From NCBI RefSeq assembly GCF_000559025.1, contig NZ_JAAN01000014.1, forward strand, positions 62,001 through 126,000: a DNA stretch of 64,000 nucleotides, in the 5' to 3' direction. The translations under genes and the position numbers were made by a program. The notes under the pieces were generated by a model. That model ran no database searches, was not told the origin of the DNA, and worked only from the letters and a program-made list of their open reading frames with translations. Of this stretch, positions 33,910 through 42,228 are shown piece by piece. The stretch comes from Luteimonas huabeiensis HB2 (GTDB taxonomy: Bacteria; Pseudomonadota; Gammaproteobacteria; Xanthomonadales; Xanthomonadaceae). The first letter of the stretch is position 1; every line of letters starts with the position of its first letter.

Positions 33910-34374
33910 TCAGTCGCCGAAGTCCGTGGGATCGCCCAGGGCCTTCAACAGATCGATCAAGCCGCCGTTGGCGAGCTGGTACAGCGCGTTGTAGTCGTCG
34001 CCGGTCGGCACCTGCTCCAGGCGGTCGAGCCGGGCATCGAGGTCGAGGATGCTCTGGCGCACTTCACGGGCGAGCACCAGGGCTGGCGAGGGTTTCTCGC
34101 CATCGTCGGTCGCGCCCAGCGCCGTGAGTACGGCTTTGGGCGACAGCGCATCCTTGAGGGATTCGTACACTTCCGGCGTTTCGATGCGGCAGACCGCCTC
34201 GGTCTGCTCGCTGCCGATGGAGAATTGAGTGATCTCGTCGTCGTCGGCACCTTCGGTGTCGTAGTCGACGATCACGATCCGCGGATGCGGGATCGCACCG
34301 GACCAATCCTGGACGATGACGGTTTGGACGAGGCCGCCTTCAAGGACGACGGCGATGGAAGGGATTCGGGACAT
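33910..34374 (-). CDS. Conserved ICE protein of unknown function
   Basis: A 154-aa acidic protein beginning MSRIPSIAVVLEGGLVQTVI. The N-terminal half is beta-rich (IPHPRIVIVDYDTEGADDDE) and the C-terminal half helical. No domain recognised. The strong leader at 34397-34430 precedes it. Confidence 0.65.
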   Translation of the reverse strand: MSRIPSIAVVLEGGLVQTVIVQDWSGAIPHPRIVIVDYDTEGADDDEITQFSIGSEQTEAVCRIETPEVYESLKDALSPKAVLTALGATDDGEKPSPALVLAREVRQSILDLDARLDRLEQVPTGDDYNALYQLANGGLIDLLKALGDPTDFGD

Positions 34375-34396
34375 GGTCGCTCCTGGGAAAAGAAGG

Positions 34397-34430
34397 AGGG
34401 ACATGGCCCCGAACGGGGACGCATGTCCCT
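34397..34430 (-). promoter_or_regulatory. Two-tier leader hairpin
   Basis: Outer AGGGACATG/CATGTCCCT (9 bp perfect) and inner CCCC/GGGG around GAAC, 23 bp before ATG 34374. Confidence 0.68.
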
Positions 34431-34474
34431 CGTGGGGTTGGAAAAGAGAAAGCTGCTGGCTTGCCGGATGAGGT

Positions 34475-34867
34475 TCACCAGCCGGTGTAGTGCAGCGTCA
34501 GGTCGGCGATAACCTTGCGTCGCTGCAGATCGAGGCCGCCGAGGTCGGACAGGCCCTCGAAGCCGCAGCGTTTGAGCATCGCTCCGCCTTCGTGGCTGTT
34601 GTAGAAGCTCACCATTGCGGCGAGGAACATCCGCTGCCCGCCGCTCAGGACGCCCAGGGCGTCGCTGATCATCAGCAGGTTCGGACGCAGGTCCCACTTG
34701 GTGGTGGCTTTTTGCAGGCCCTCGCGCGTGCCGTCGCCGAACCATTCGGCGCCGGCGATCCTGGCGCCACGCTTCCAAGCCTCGAAGAAAGCCTGGGGCG
34801 CGTCGGTGAAGTGCTGTTGTTCCAGCACGATCTGATCAAGTACGTCGGACGGAAGAGACGAGTTCAT
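34475..34867 (-). CDS. Conserved ICE protein of unknown function
   Basis: A 130-aa soluble, mostly helical protein beginning MNSSLPSDVLDQIVLEQQHF and ending RRKVIADLTLHYTGW. No domain recognised. It follows the 83-aa gene by 27 bp and probably shares its transcript. Confidence 0.65.
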   Translation of the reverse strand: MNSSLPSDVLDQIVLEQQHFTDAPQAFFEAWKRGARIAGAEWFGDGTREGLQKATTKWDLRPNLLMISDALGVLSGGQRMFLAAMVSFYNSHEGGAMLKRCGFEGLSDLGGLDLQRRKVIADLTLHYTGW

Positions 34868-34894
34868 GACGGTACTCCGGAGGGAGAGTTGGAA

Positions 34895-35146
34895 TCAGGG
34901 TTCGAGACGCTGCTGCCAACGCCCGGTTGCCAGGGCGCGATCTGCGGCGTGCCGGGAACGGAAGTACTCAGCGGACTCCCGGGAGACGGGACCGTCGTCA
35001 TCGGCTGTGCCGATGTAGTGACCCGCGGCGCTGTGGCGTATCCGCAGCGGCAGGCGCTTGCCCGTGTAGGCCAGGGCGAGATAGCCGATGGACTCGGCTC
35101 GGGCGTTTGCGGCGTTCAGTGACGCCGGTGTGGATCCAAGGGACAT
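34895..35146 (-). CDS. Small conserved ICE protein
   Basis: An 83-aa basic protein beginning MSLGSTPASLNAANARAESI, with AYTGKRLPLRIRHSAAGHYI in the middle. It heads the block of unknown ICE genes and is preceded by both a leader hairpin (35168-35200) and structured element R5. No known family. Confidence 0.6.
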   Translation of the reverse strand: MSLGSTPASLNAANARAESIGYLALAYTGKRLPLRIRHSAAGHYIGTADDDGPVSRESAEYFRSRHAADRALATGRWQQRLEP

Positions 35147-35167
35147 GGCTTCTCCTGGTTGAGGACC

Positions 35168-35200
35168 GGGAGGCCATATCCCGACGGGTATGGAACTCCC
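35168..35200 (-). promoter_or_regulatory. Two-tier leader hairpin
   Basis: Outer GGGAG/CTCCC and an inner stem CCATA-CCC/GGG-TATGG around GAC, 22 bp before ATG 35146. Confidence 0.62.
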
Positions 35201-35223
35201 GTGGGGTGGAGGTGAAAGCATCG

Positions 35224-35343
35224 GCGTCGGGGGAAGACGCTCGTCCGCAAAACGATGCGAGGCGGACTGGTTCGGTCGGTGCGGGGAACCGCATCGCAGC
35301 CTTGAAGACCGGGGCTGCTGGCGTGGTGCTGACGGACGTCAGC
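35224..35343 (-). ncRNA. Structured element R5 (copy 5 of 5)
   Basis: Stems GCGTC/GACGC (35224-35240), TGCGG/CCGCA (35280-35293), GCAGCC/GGCTGC (35296-35318) with loop TTGAAGACCG, and GCTGAC/GTCAGC (35328-35343). The conserved region around CGATGCGAGGCGGACTGGTT lies between the first two. Same order of parts as R1 and R3. Confidence 0.68.
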
Positions 35344-36021
35344 GACACATGTGCGCAGGATTGGCCGCGCGCGTGGGCGCGTCATGCGGAAATCGGCATT
35401 CATCGCTCCCCCGATTGCCGGTCGGCGACGCCGCTGTCGTGCGGCGACGTCGGGGCTGGGAAGCGAGGTGGTGTTTGGGGTCTCCTGCTCGGGAGAGCGA
35501 AGGCTCGGTGTGCCGGGGCCGTAGCTCAGGAAAGCGGGAAGAAGACGCCGAAGGCGGCTAGCGCCTTCGGCTGCGAAGGAAGAAGCCACCCGTGGGCTGT
35601 CGCAGGGATCTGGCCGTCGGTGGAGCCTGTCGCTGCATCAGCAATCACACCCGACCCATGTCGTGGCTGGGGTCGAAATCGTTCGGCACACATCCGTGCA
35701 CAAACGGAGCCCGTTGTTCCACCGGCGGGCACCGGCATCGATTACCGTCGACCCGAGGGGTCTCCCGAGGACTCGCTGGGCAACGGATGCCGGCAAATCC
35801 TCGGGGGACCTCTCGGGAGAGGCGGAAGAACACGGATCAGTGGAATGGCGTCGAACGCGATTCGGGGAGCAAGGGCCTTCTCGTCCCGCGGGCCTTGGGG
35901 GCGCGGCGGGACGCGCACACCGTCGCAGAAGGTGACGCGCGCTAGGGATGTCCCGCGGGGTGCGCGGGAAACGGGCCTCGCCGCCGCTGGCGCGGCCGAC
36001 GTGGCGCAGGGTTCGAGAGCG
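35344..36021. other. Long noncoding gap rich in dyad symmetries
   Basis: About 680 bp without a credible gene between the topB stop and element R5; open frames here lack coding character. It holds a perfect 10-bp stem GCCGAAGGCG/CGCCTTCGGC (35547-35571) and interleaved dyads at about 35755-35822 (TCTCCCGAGGA against TCCTCGGGGGA, and CTCTCGGGAGAG). Candidates are the topB terminator, a replication or transfer origin, or a structured RNA. Nothing here decides between them. Confidence 0.4.
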
Positions 36022-38037
36022 TCAGGACGCCTTGGGTGAGGTACGCCGTTTGCGCGGCGCGCTGCGCTTGCCGGCCGAGGATTCGACAGCCATCGTGCCC
36101 TTGCAGTCCGGATACCAGCTGCAGGACCAGAAGGCGCCGCTCTTGCCGCTGCGCTGGCGCATTGGCGAACCGCACTGCGGACAGGCCGGTGCAGGCGGCA
36201 GCTTGATGGGAAGCGTTGCAGCGCGGTACTGCTGCACGAGCTGGGTAACCCAGGCAGATTGCTTGGCGATGAACGTGTCCAGCGTCATCTGCCCGGCTTC
36301 GATCACGTCCAGTGCCTGCTCCCACACCGCTGTTGTGCCGGGATCGGCAATCGCTGCGGGCACGGCGTCTATCAGGGTGAAAGCCGCGTCGGACGCGCGG
36401 ATCGCGCGCCCCTTCTTCAGCAGATAGCCACGGCCCAGCAGGCCGCTGATGATGTTGGCGCGCGTGGCCTCCGTGCCGATGCCGGTCGTATCCTTGAGCT
36501 TCTGTGCCAGCCGCGGATCGGTGACCAGCTTGGCGACGGACTTCATGGCCCTGACCAACTCGCCTTGGGTATACGGCTTGGGCGGCAGGGTCTTCAGTGT
36601 CTTCAGATCGACGGCGCCGATCGGACAGAACAGGCCGGTGTGCAACGCCGGCAACACCTGGCTGCGCTGCGTGTCCTCATTGTCCGCATCATGCGGTTCC
36701 GGCGCCGCCAGCGCCTGATGCCATCCGGGGACGATGATCTGCTTGCCCACCGCCACGAGCGATTGTCCGGCGCAAGTCAGCTGGGCCACGGTGCGGTCGA
36801 ACTCATGAAACGGCAGGAACTGCGCGAGATAGCGGGCGCGGATGAGCCGGTACAAAGCCAATTCCTTGTCGTTCAGCGCCGACAGGTCGATCGGTTCGAG
36901 CGTGGGAATGATTCCGTGGTGCGCGGTGACCTTGGCGTCGTTCCACGCGCGCGAGCGTTGGCTGCGGTCAAGCCGGGCGACCAGCGGGCGAAGGCTCGGA
37001 TCGGTCTTGACCAGACTGTCGAGCACGGTCGGTACTTCAGCCAGCATGCTCTCGGGCAGGTAGCCGCAGTCCGGCCGTGGATAAGTCGTTGCCTTGTGTA
37101 CCTCGTAAAGAGATTGCGCGATGTTCAGGGTCTCCTGCACATCGAGCCCCAGCTGTTTGGAACACACTTCCTGGAGTGTGCTCAGATCGAACGGCAGCGG
37201 CGGACCTTCGCGCATGCGTTCGGTCCCGACCGACGCCACCCGGGCACTGCCGGCGGCGCGCATGCTGGCGACCGCCTGCTGCGCCACGGGCTGCTGCAGG
37301 CAGCGGCCTGCCTCATCGGTGCAGCCCTTCGGCGCCGTCCAGCTTGCCGTGAAAATCTGGCCCGCATGGGTTAGCGAGACGTCGATGGGCCAGAACGGAA
37401 CGGAGACGAAACGCGCGATCTCGCGGTCGCGATCCACCACCATCTTCAGCGTCGGTGTCTGGACGCGGCCGACCGACAACACGCCGTTGTAGCCAGCTTG
37501 TCGACCGAGCACGGTAAACAGCCGGCTGAGATTCATCCCCACCAGCCAGTCCGCCCTGGATCTCGCCAGGGCCGAGTAGTACAGCGGCAATGTCTCGCCG
37601 GAAGGCTTCAGCGCGCCGAGTGCCTTGCGGATCGACGCATCGTTGAGCGCTGACAGCCATAGCCGCTGAATCGGCCCCCGGTAGCTGCACAGGTCGATGA
37701 TCTCGCGGGCGATCATTTCGCCTTCGCGGTCGGCGTCGGTGGCAATCACCAGCTCGGTGGCCTGGCCGATCAGTTGCTTGACGGTCTTGAACTGCGTGGC
37801 GGTCGCGGCCTTGGGCTCGACGCGCCAGCGATCGGGGATGATGGGTAGCTGTTCGATGGACCAGCGCTTGTAGCGCTCGTCATAGCCTTCGGGCGGAACG
37901 GCCTCGACAAGGTGGCCGATGCACCAGGTGACGACGGTGCCCGCGCCGCTGTAGCAGCCGGTGCCGCGCTGGCTGGCGCCCAGCACGCGGGCGATGTCCT
38001 TGCCTTGGGACGGCTTCTCGCACAGAAACAAGCGCAT
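36022..38037 (-). CDS. topB: DNA topoisomerase III (ICE type)
   Basis: A 671-aa type IA topoisomerase. A TOPRIM domain starts at the N-terminus (MRLFLCEKPSQGKDIARVLG ... VIATDADREGEMIAREI). The catalytic tyrosine is in ATTYPRPDCGYLPESM near residue 320, and a C-terminal zinc finger (CPQCGSPM ... CSWYPDCKG) is present. It decatenates replicating or transferring ICE DNA. It is far upstream of SSB, with the 17-bp palindrome at 38280 in its long leader. Confidence 0.95.
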   Translation of the reverse strand: MRLFLCEKPSQGKDIARVLGASQRGTGCYSGAGTVVTWCIGHLVEAVPPEGYDERYKRWSIEQLPIIPDRWRVEPKAATATQFKTVKQLIGQATELVIATDADREGEMIAREIIDLCSYRGPIQRLWLSALNDASIRKALGALKPSGETLPLYYSALARSRADWLVGMNLSRLFTVLGRQAGYNGVLSVGRVQTPTLKMVVDRDREIARFVSVPFWPIDVSLTHAGQIFTASWTAPKGCTDEAGRCLQQPVAQQAVASMRAAGSARVASVGTERMREGPPLPFDLSTLQEVCSKQLGLDVQETLNIAQSLYEVHKATTYPRPDCGYLPESMLAEVPTVLDSLVKTDPSLRPLVARLDRSQRSRAWNDAKVTAHHGIIPTLEPIDLSALNDKELALYRLIRARYLAQFLPFHEFDRTVAQLTCAGQSLVAVGKQIIVPGWHQALAAPEPHDADNEDTQRSQVLPALHTGLFCPIGAVDLKTLKTLPPKPYTQGELVRAMKSVAKLVTDPRLAQKLKDTTGIGTEATRANIISGLLGRGYLLKKGRAIRASDAAFTLIDAVPAAIADPGTTAVWEQALDVIEAGQMTLDTFIAKQSAWVTQLVQQYRAATLPIKLPPAPACPQCGSPMRQRSGKSGAFWSCSWYPDCKGTMAVESSAGKRSAPRKRRTSPKAS

Positions 38038-38279
38038 GAAGCCTCCTGGGTGTGCGTGACGGTCATCGAATGGCCCTCAGCATTCCCGGCAGACTCGTTT
38101 GTGGCAGCAAACAACGTGGAAACCGCAGACTCCCGCTTTGCGGACGCTGGCGCAGCGCCCGGAAGTCGCGCGCTGGCGCAGGCAGGTTGCCGGCATGGAT
38201 TGCCGCAATAGCGCGACGGCCTGCGCTGTACCAGGAGCGTCTGCATTGGCGGCGCAGCGCTCCATGGACGTCAGTGGAG

Positions 38280-38296
38280 CTATCCCCTGGGGATAG
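38280..38296. promoter_or_regulatory. 17-bp palindrome upstream of topB (copy 3 of 3)
   Basis: CTATCCCCTGGGGATAG, identical as a palindrome to the two copies at 40297 and 40418, and 243 bp upstream of topB. On the minus strand it is followed by CCATGGAGCGC, which also follows the copy at 40418, so more than the palindrome is shared. Candidate operator of the replication genes. Confidence 0.6.
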
Positions 38297-38362
38297 CCGG
38301 CGGCTGGATGCGGCGAGGAAGCGGAGCAGCGATCGGCGAACGGATCGCCGCTCCACCAGGTT

Positions 38363-38767
38363 TCATGTGGAGTCCGAGCCCGAATCCGAGTCGGTGCCGG
38401 CCGGCTTGGCGCTGAGCTTCACCGACTCCACGCGGAACGGCAGGATGCCGACGCGGCGCGCTTCGATCTTGAACGTGGTGCGCTCGTTCTCCTCGGCGTC
38501 TTCCCACTCGTCCTTGACCGTGCGGCCCTCGACCAGCACACGCATCCCCTTCTGGTACAGGGTCCGCCAGTGCTCGGCGTCGCGATGCCACAGCTCGACC
38601 GGCGCCCAGTAGCCGCCGCGGTCCTCGTAGCCATCCTTGGTCGGGATCGGATTGTCGAAGTAGACGTTCAGGCGCAGCAGCCTGCGCGGTTCCTCGTTGC
38701 CGTTCGGGAACTCCCGGTAGTCAGGCGCAGAACCGATGTTGCCTTCGCCAACGAAATGCGTGCTCAT
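38363..38767 (-). CDS. ssb: Single-stranded DNA-binding protein
   Basis: A 134-aa OB-fold SSB of the ICE type: MSTHFVGEGNIGSAPDYREF start, and YWAPVELWHRDAEHWRTLYQ with GMRVLVEGRTVKDEW. The acidic tail ends DSDSGSDST and lacks the usual DDDIPF tip, so it may not recruit the host SSB partners. It should coat ICE single strands during replication and transfer. Confidence 0.9.
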   Translation of the reverse strand: MSTHFVGEGNIGSAPDYREFPNGNEEPRRLLRLNVYFDNPIPTKDGYEDRGGYWAPVELWHRDAEHWRTLYQKGMRVLVEGRTVKDEWEDAEENERTTFKIEARRVGILPFRVESVKLSAKPAGTDSDSGSDST

Positions 38768-38840
38768 GTTTGGACTCCTTGGGTGGGTGGGATGACCGGC
38801 GCTACCGATGGTTGGCGCAGGTCTTGGGGGTGGTGTCGGA

Positions 38841-39389
38841 TCAGGTGCGGGTGGCGCCGTTGGACGCGCTTCGGGCCGTGCTGGCCCCGTTGCGGCGCTG
38901 GTAAACCTCGTGCGCCAGATCGAGCTTGCTGGCGCATTCGAGAGCCTGTCGTCCGAGCGTATGCAGCAGGCTGATCTGCATGTTCAGCACGACGCGCTGG
39001 ACCTCCATCGCGAACAGGTCGTCGATCAAGGTGTCCGGCGTGGCCGGGCTCTCCATCAATTCCTGCCACAGGGCCACGCCCATTGCGGAGCGGTCCTGCC
39101 TGCGCCAGCGCAGGAAGACGGTGCCTGCGCCAGTGGTCTGCTGGGCCAGTTGAATGGGCAGCAGGCGGAAGGGATAAGTGCCGGCCTGCGCCAGCACGCG
39201 CCGCTGCGCCAGTTCGATCAGCGCATCCCGCATCGCGTGACACCGGCTGGCCCAGTCCTGGAGAGGTCCCTTACCCTTAAAAGGCTGTAAAAGGCCCTTT
39301 AGAGAGGCTGCGTGTTCCAGTTGCTGGAAGTCAGTCTGTTCCAGGCTGAAGAAGCGCCGGGGAGCGCTGGCGTCGGTCGCGGGCTTCAT
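38841..39389 (-). CDS. DUF3158-family ICE protein
   Basis: A 182-aa mostly helical protein with LEQTDFQQLEHAASLKGLLQ and RVVLNMQISLLHTLGRQALE. Conserved in ICE replication modules between TIGR03761 and SSB; function unknown. It overlaps the TIGR03761 stop by four bases. Confidence 0.8.
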   Translation of the reverse strand: MKPATDASAPRRFFSLEQTDFQQLEHAASLKGLLQPFKGKGPLQDWASRCHAMRDALIELAQRRVLAQAGTYPFRLLPIQLAQQTTGAGTVFLRWRRQDRSAMGVALWQELMESPATPDTLIDDLFAMEVQRVVLNMQISLLHTLGRQALECASKLDLAHEVYQRRNGASTARSASNGATRT

Positions 39390-40174
39390 GCCGGCTCACC
39401 CTCGTCGGCCGCGCTCGGTTCTGCGCTTGGCTGACCGTCGTCGACTTCGTGCGCAGCTTGACCGTCCTCCATCGCCTGGCGGCGGGGCGAGGACGACAAG
39501 GGAGAGCGCCGCGCGATGGGCGGGGCGTAGCGCGAGCGCCGCGTGCCTTCGAGCACGTCCTGCGGCAGTTCTCCGTACTTCTCGAGGGCAGCACGCGCCG
39601 CGGCGTTCTTGGCGGCGAAGTCGTCGCGGGTGCAGCCCGAGTAGCGGTATTGCTGGGCCAGCGAGAAGAGGCTGCGCAGCGCGTGGGCGCCTTCGTTGAG
39701 CCAGCGTTCCAGCGTCGAACGATCGATCAACGCGGTGTGGTGGGCCAGGATCAGCTTCCGGGCCAGGTCGTCGTAGTCCGCCAGCAGATAGACCGCCATG
39801 AAGCCCAGTTGCGCGTTCACGAACAGGGGCAGCTTCACCGGCTGCACGTTGAGGTTCTCCCCCAACGACAAGGCGGGCGGCACATCCGATAGCGCTTGGT
39901 CGACCTGTTCGCGCAGCGCCTGCAGGCTGGCCTTGGTCTGCGTGAGCTTCTCCTCGATCCGAAGCATCCACCAGTCCGAATACGGGTCGTCCTGCTCGGC
40001 GCCGCGCTTCATCTTGTTCATGACCGCGATGTAGCCGTTCAGCCCGACGATGCCCGCCCGTCCTTCCGACGGTGCGCGACCATGCCAGATGCGCGAGGCG
40101 TGATGCGTGTGCAGCGTGAGCGACATGGCGCTACGCAGCGATCCGAGATTGAGTTGCAGGGGTTCGTTTGCCAT
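39386..40174 (-). CDS. TIGR03761 (PFL_4669) ICE protein
   Basis: A 262-aa soluble protein: LGSLRSAMSLTLHTHHASRIWHGR start and ADYDDLARKLILAHHTALID in the middle, then a long basic/acidic C-terminal tail. Member of the conserved replication-partition block; function unknown. Two 59-bp repeats with the CTATCCCC palindrome lie in its upstream gap. Confidence 0.85.
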   Translation of the reverse strand: MANEPLQLNLGSLRSAMSLTLHTHHASRIWHGRAPSEGRAGIVGLNGYIAVMNKMKRGAEQDDPYSDWWMLRIEEKLTQTKASLQALREQVDQALSDVPPALSLGENLNVQPVKLPLFVNAQLGFMAVYLLADYDDLARKLILAHHTALIDRSTLERWLNEGAHALRSLFSLAQQYRYSGCTRDDFAAKNAAARAALEKYGELPQDVLEGTRRSRYAPPIARRSPLSSSPRRQAMEDGQAAHEVDDGQPSAEPSAADEGEPA

Positions 40175-40278
40175 GAGGACGACTCGCGGGTGATGAACGA
40201 GCCGCCAGCATCCCGGCGCGCGGGAAGGCCGTCAGTCAACAAATCGAACGAGCACGATGCCGGTTTGGGAAGCCTGCG

Positions 40279-40457
40279 GAAGGCTTCCTGTCGCAACTAT
40301 CCCCAGGGGATAGCGCTATGGAAGGCCAAGGAAATCCAGTCGGACAGGGCTCGACGTCAGCGCGTCAACATTGGGCTTGGTTCTGGCAACGGCTGGCGAG
40401 AAGGCTTCCTGCTGCAACTATCCCCAGGGGATAGCGCCATGGAGCGCCAAGGACATC
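40279..40457. repeat. Two 59-bp direct repeats, each with the CTATCCCC palindrome
   Basis: Imperfect direct repeats at 40279-40337 and 40400-40457, 121 bp apart. Each contains GAAGGCTTCCTG, then CTATCCCCAGGGGATAG (40297-40313 and 40418-40434), then an ATGGA...GCCAAGGA.ATCC tail. They fill the 290-bp gap upstream of the TIGR03761 gene, the natural place for its promoter. Probable operators or origin-linked sites. Confidence 0.7.
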
Positions 40458-40464
40458 CGCTCGA

Positions 40465-41643
40465 TCAGGACTTGTCCAGCATCGAACGCAGGTGCGCAAG
40501 GTGGGCGCGAACCACGTCGGGGCTGGCGGCCTTCGGTGGAGGCGCGATCGGTTGAGTCGCCGCTGGCGGACTCCTGGTGTCGCCCTGTCCGGCCCAAGCT
40601 TTGAACTCACCGCGGATGGCCTTCTGGATGATGCCGAACAGGTAACCGGCGGGGTTGCGCACCGTGCTGCCCCGGCAACGCGCGTTCCACTCATCGAGCA
40701 CCGACTGGCGCTGTTCGGCATCGACCCGCTGCAGGGCCACCAAGGCTCCGGCCTGTTGCTCATGCTTCATCTGCTGGAATCGTTCCGGGAGGCGAAGGTG
40801 CTGCAACGCGCGCGGTACTGTACGTACTTCTTTGATACTGAGTACTTCAGTACGGTCCTGCTTCGGATTCCGAAGGAGGTCGGTTTTGCTGGCTTCCGGG
40901 CCTGCTTCGGAATCCGAAGCAAGCTGTGATCGGCTCCGAAGAAGGGCCGCGAAGCCTTCTTCGGATTCGTGGTCGGTGTCGTCCTGTGGATAAGTCTGAG
41001 GTTCGCCTTCGACCTGCCGGGACATGCGCTGTGCCAGTACCTGGAGACGGGTCGGCAGCACGTGGCCGTTGATCAGCGGATCGCCGGCCACTTCCCGCAG
41101 TGCCTGTTGCCCCACGCGCTGGATCGCCTTGCTCGCATGGGTCAGCGCATGGCTGACCAGTTCCAGGTAGCCCGAATCGAGCTGCATCGCCTCGAACGGG
41201 CTCAGTGGTTCGTCGTGGAGCACGTAGAGGTTACCGAGGATGCGGCCGCTCCTGGCGTCGCGGCGGCGTCGCACCAGGCTGAGCCAGCGCGTGAGCCTCA
41301 GCACTGTCAGGGCACGTGCGACGGTCTCGTGGGAAGCCTTCGGCGCACAGGGCATTGATGTCAGCCACGGGCGCAACTGCTCGTAGGTCGGCCACGCAGT
41401 CAGGCCATCGTCGTTGAGCATCAGGCGGCACACCTGCCAGGCGTTGCGTTCCAGCGGGGTAAGCCGGCGGTCGAAAAACAGGCCCCGCGGCACCGCTTCG
41501 TGTCGGTTCCCGCTGAACAGGAAGCCATCTTGCGGCGTGCTCGTGCCGGTTCCGGTGCGTGCCGCTTCCAGGCGCCCCAATGCGCCGTCGAGCAAGGTCG
41601 ATAGCGATACGGGACCAGTCGTGCTGGATCCAGGCGTCACCAT
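40465..41643 (-). CDS. STY4528-like pathogenicity-island replication protein
   Basis: A 392-aa protein with a winged-helix-like N-terminal half (LTPLERNAWQVCRLMLNDDG and HETVARALTVLRLTRWLSLV), an acidic linker and a C-terminal region ending GYLFGIIQKAIRGEFKAWAG. The family is a conserved replication-module protein of PFGI-1/ICE elements. It overlaps nothing and follows DUF2857 by 4 bp. Confidence 0.85.
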   Translation of the reverse strand: MVTPGSSTTGPVSLSTLLDGALGRLEAARTGTGTSTPQDGFLFSGNRHEAVPRGLFFDRRLTPLERNAWQVCRLMLNDDGLTAWPTYEQLRPWLTSMPCAPKASHETVARALTVLRLTRWLSLVRRRRDARSGRILGNLYVLHDEPLSPFEAMQLDSGYLELVSHALTHASKAIQRVGQQALREVAGDPLINGHVLPTRLQVLAQRMSRQVEGEPQTYPQDDTDHESEEGFAALLRSRSQLASDSEAGPEASKTDLLRNPKQDRTEVLSIKEVRTVPRALQHLRLPERFQQMKHEQQAGALVALQRVDAEQRQSVLDEWNARCRGSTVRNPAGYLFGIIQKAIRGEFKAWAGQGDTRSPPAATQPIAPPPKAASPDVVRAHLAHLRSMLDKS

Positions 41644-41647
41644 GGAC

Positions 41648-42208
41648 CTACACCAGCCCTTGATCGATCCAGCTCCGTATCGCGGCCCAGATCACGGACA
41701 TGGGTAATGACAGCGACTCGGCCAGGTCCATGGTCAATGTCAGCATCGTCGTTTCATCGTTCAGGGCGATGCCGCGTTCGTCGAGGGCGGGCTTCCACTG
41801 GCGCCACAGCGCTGTTTCCTGTTCTTCGTTCAGGACCGGGTGCCGACCCTTGCGCTTTGGCAGCCCCAGGATTTCACGGCGCAGCGCGACCTCCTGATGG
41901 GTAAGACCGAAGAACTTGCTGACCATCTCGGTGCTGGCGCCCAGCCGGAGCATGCGATCGACGGTGTTGATCTCGTGCTCGATGTCGTGCATCTGGCTGA
42001 CCAGCCGCCATAGCATGTCCGTGTTCACCTTGACCGAGCACCAGGGCACCCGCGCATTGGCGAGCAGCGCGACCAGCGCCGGTTGTTTGAGCACGTCCAG
42101 TTCGCGCTCTCCGAACCCCATCGCCAGGCAGCGGCGCAGCTGGCCGTTGCGCAGGTCGTGTAGTGCCTGGGCGACGACAGCTTGGTTCAAGGGATGGGGT
42201 GCCGACAT
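41648..42208 (-). CDS. DUF2857-family ICE protein
   Basis: A 186-aa protein with a helix-turn-helix-like segment (MVSKFFGLTHQEVALRREIL) and IGxWxDxGL-type end (AAIRSWIDQGLV). Regular neighbour of parB in this ICE family; probably DNA-binding, unknown role. 20 bp from the parB stop. Confidence 0.85.
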   Translation of the reverse strand: MSAPHPLNQAVVAQALHDLRNGQLRRCLAMGFGERELDVLKQPALVALLANARVPWCSVKVNTDMLWRLVSQMHDIEHEINTVDRMLRLGASTEMVSKFFGLTHQEVALRREILGLPKRKGRHPVLNEEQETALWRQWKPALDERGIALNDETTMLTLTMDLAESLSLPMSVIWAAIRSWIDQGLV

Positions 42209-42228
42209 GATCGCCTCCGGTCCGCTGC

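Noticed and set aside
5059..35343. CRISPR-like repeats
   Set aside because: The five R elements are long, irregularly spaced over 30 kb, located in separate gene gaps and conserved in structure more than sequence.
35526..35945. Short open frames in the topB-R5 gap
   Set aside because: They lack ribosome sites and coding character and overlap the dyad symmetries.
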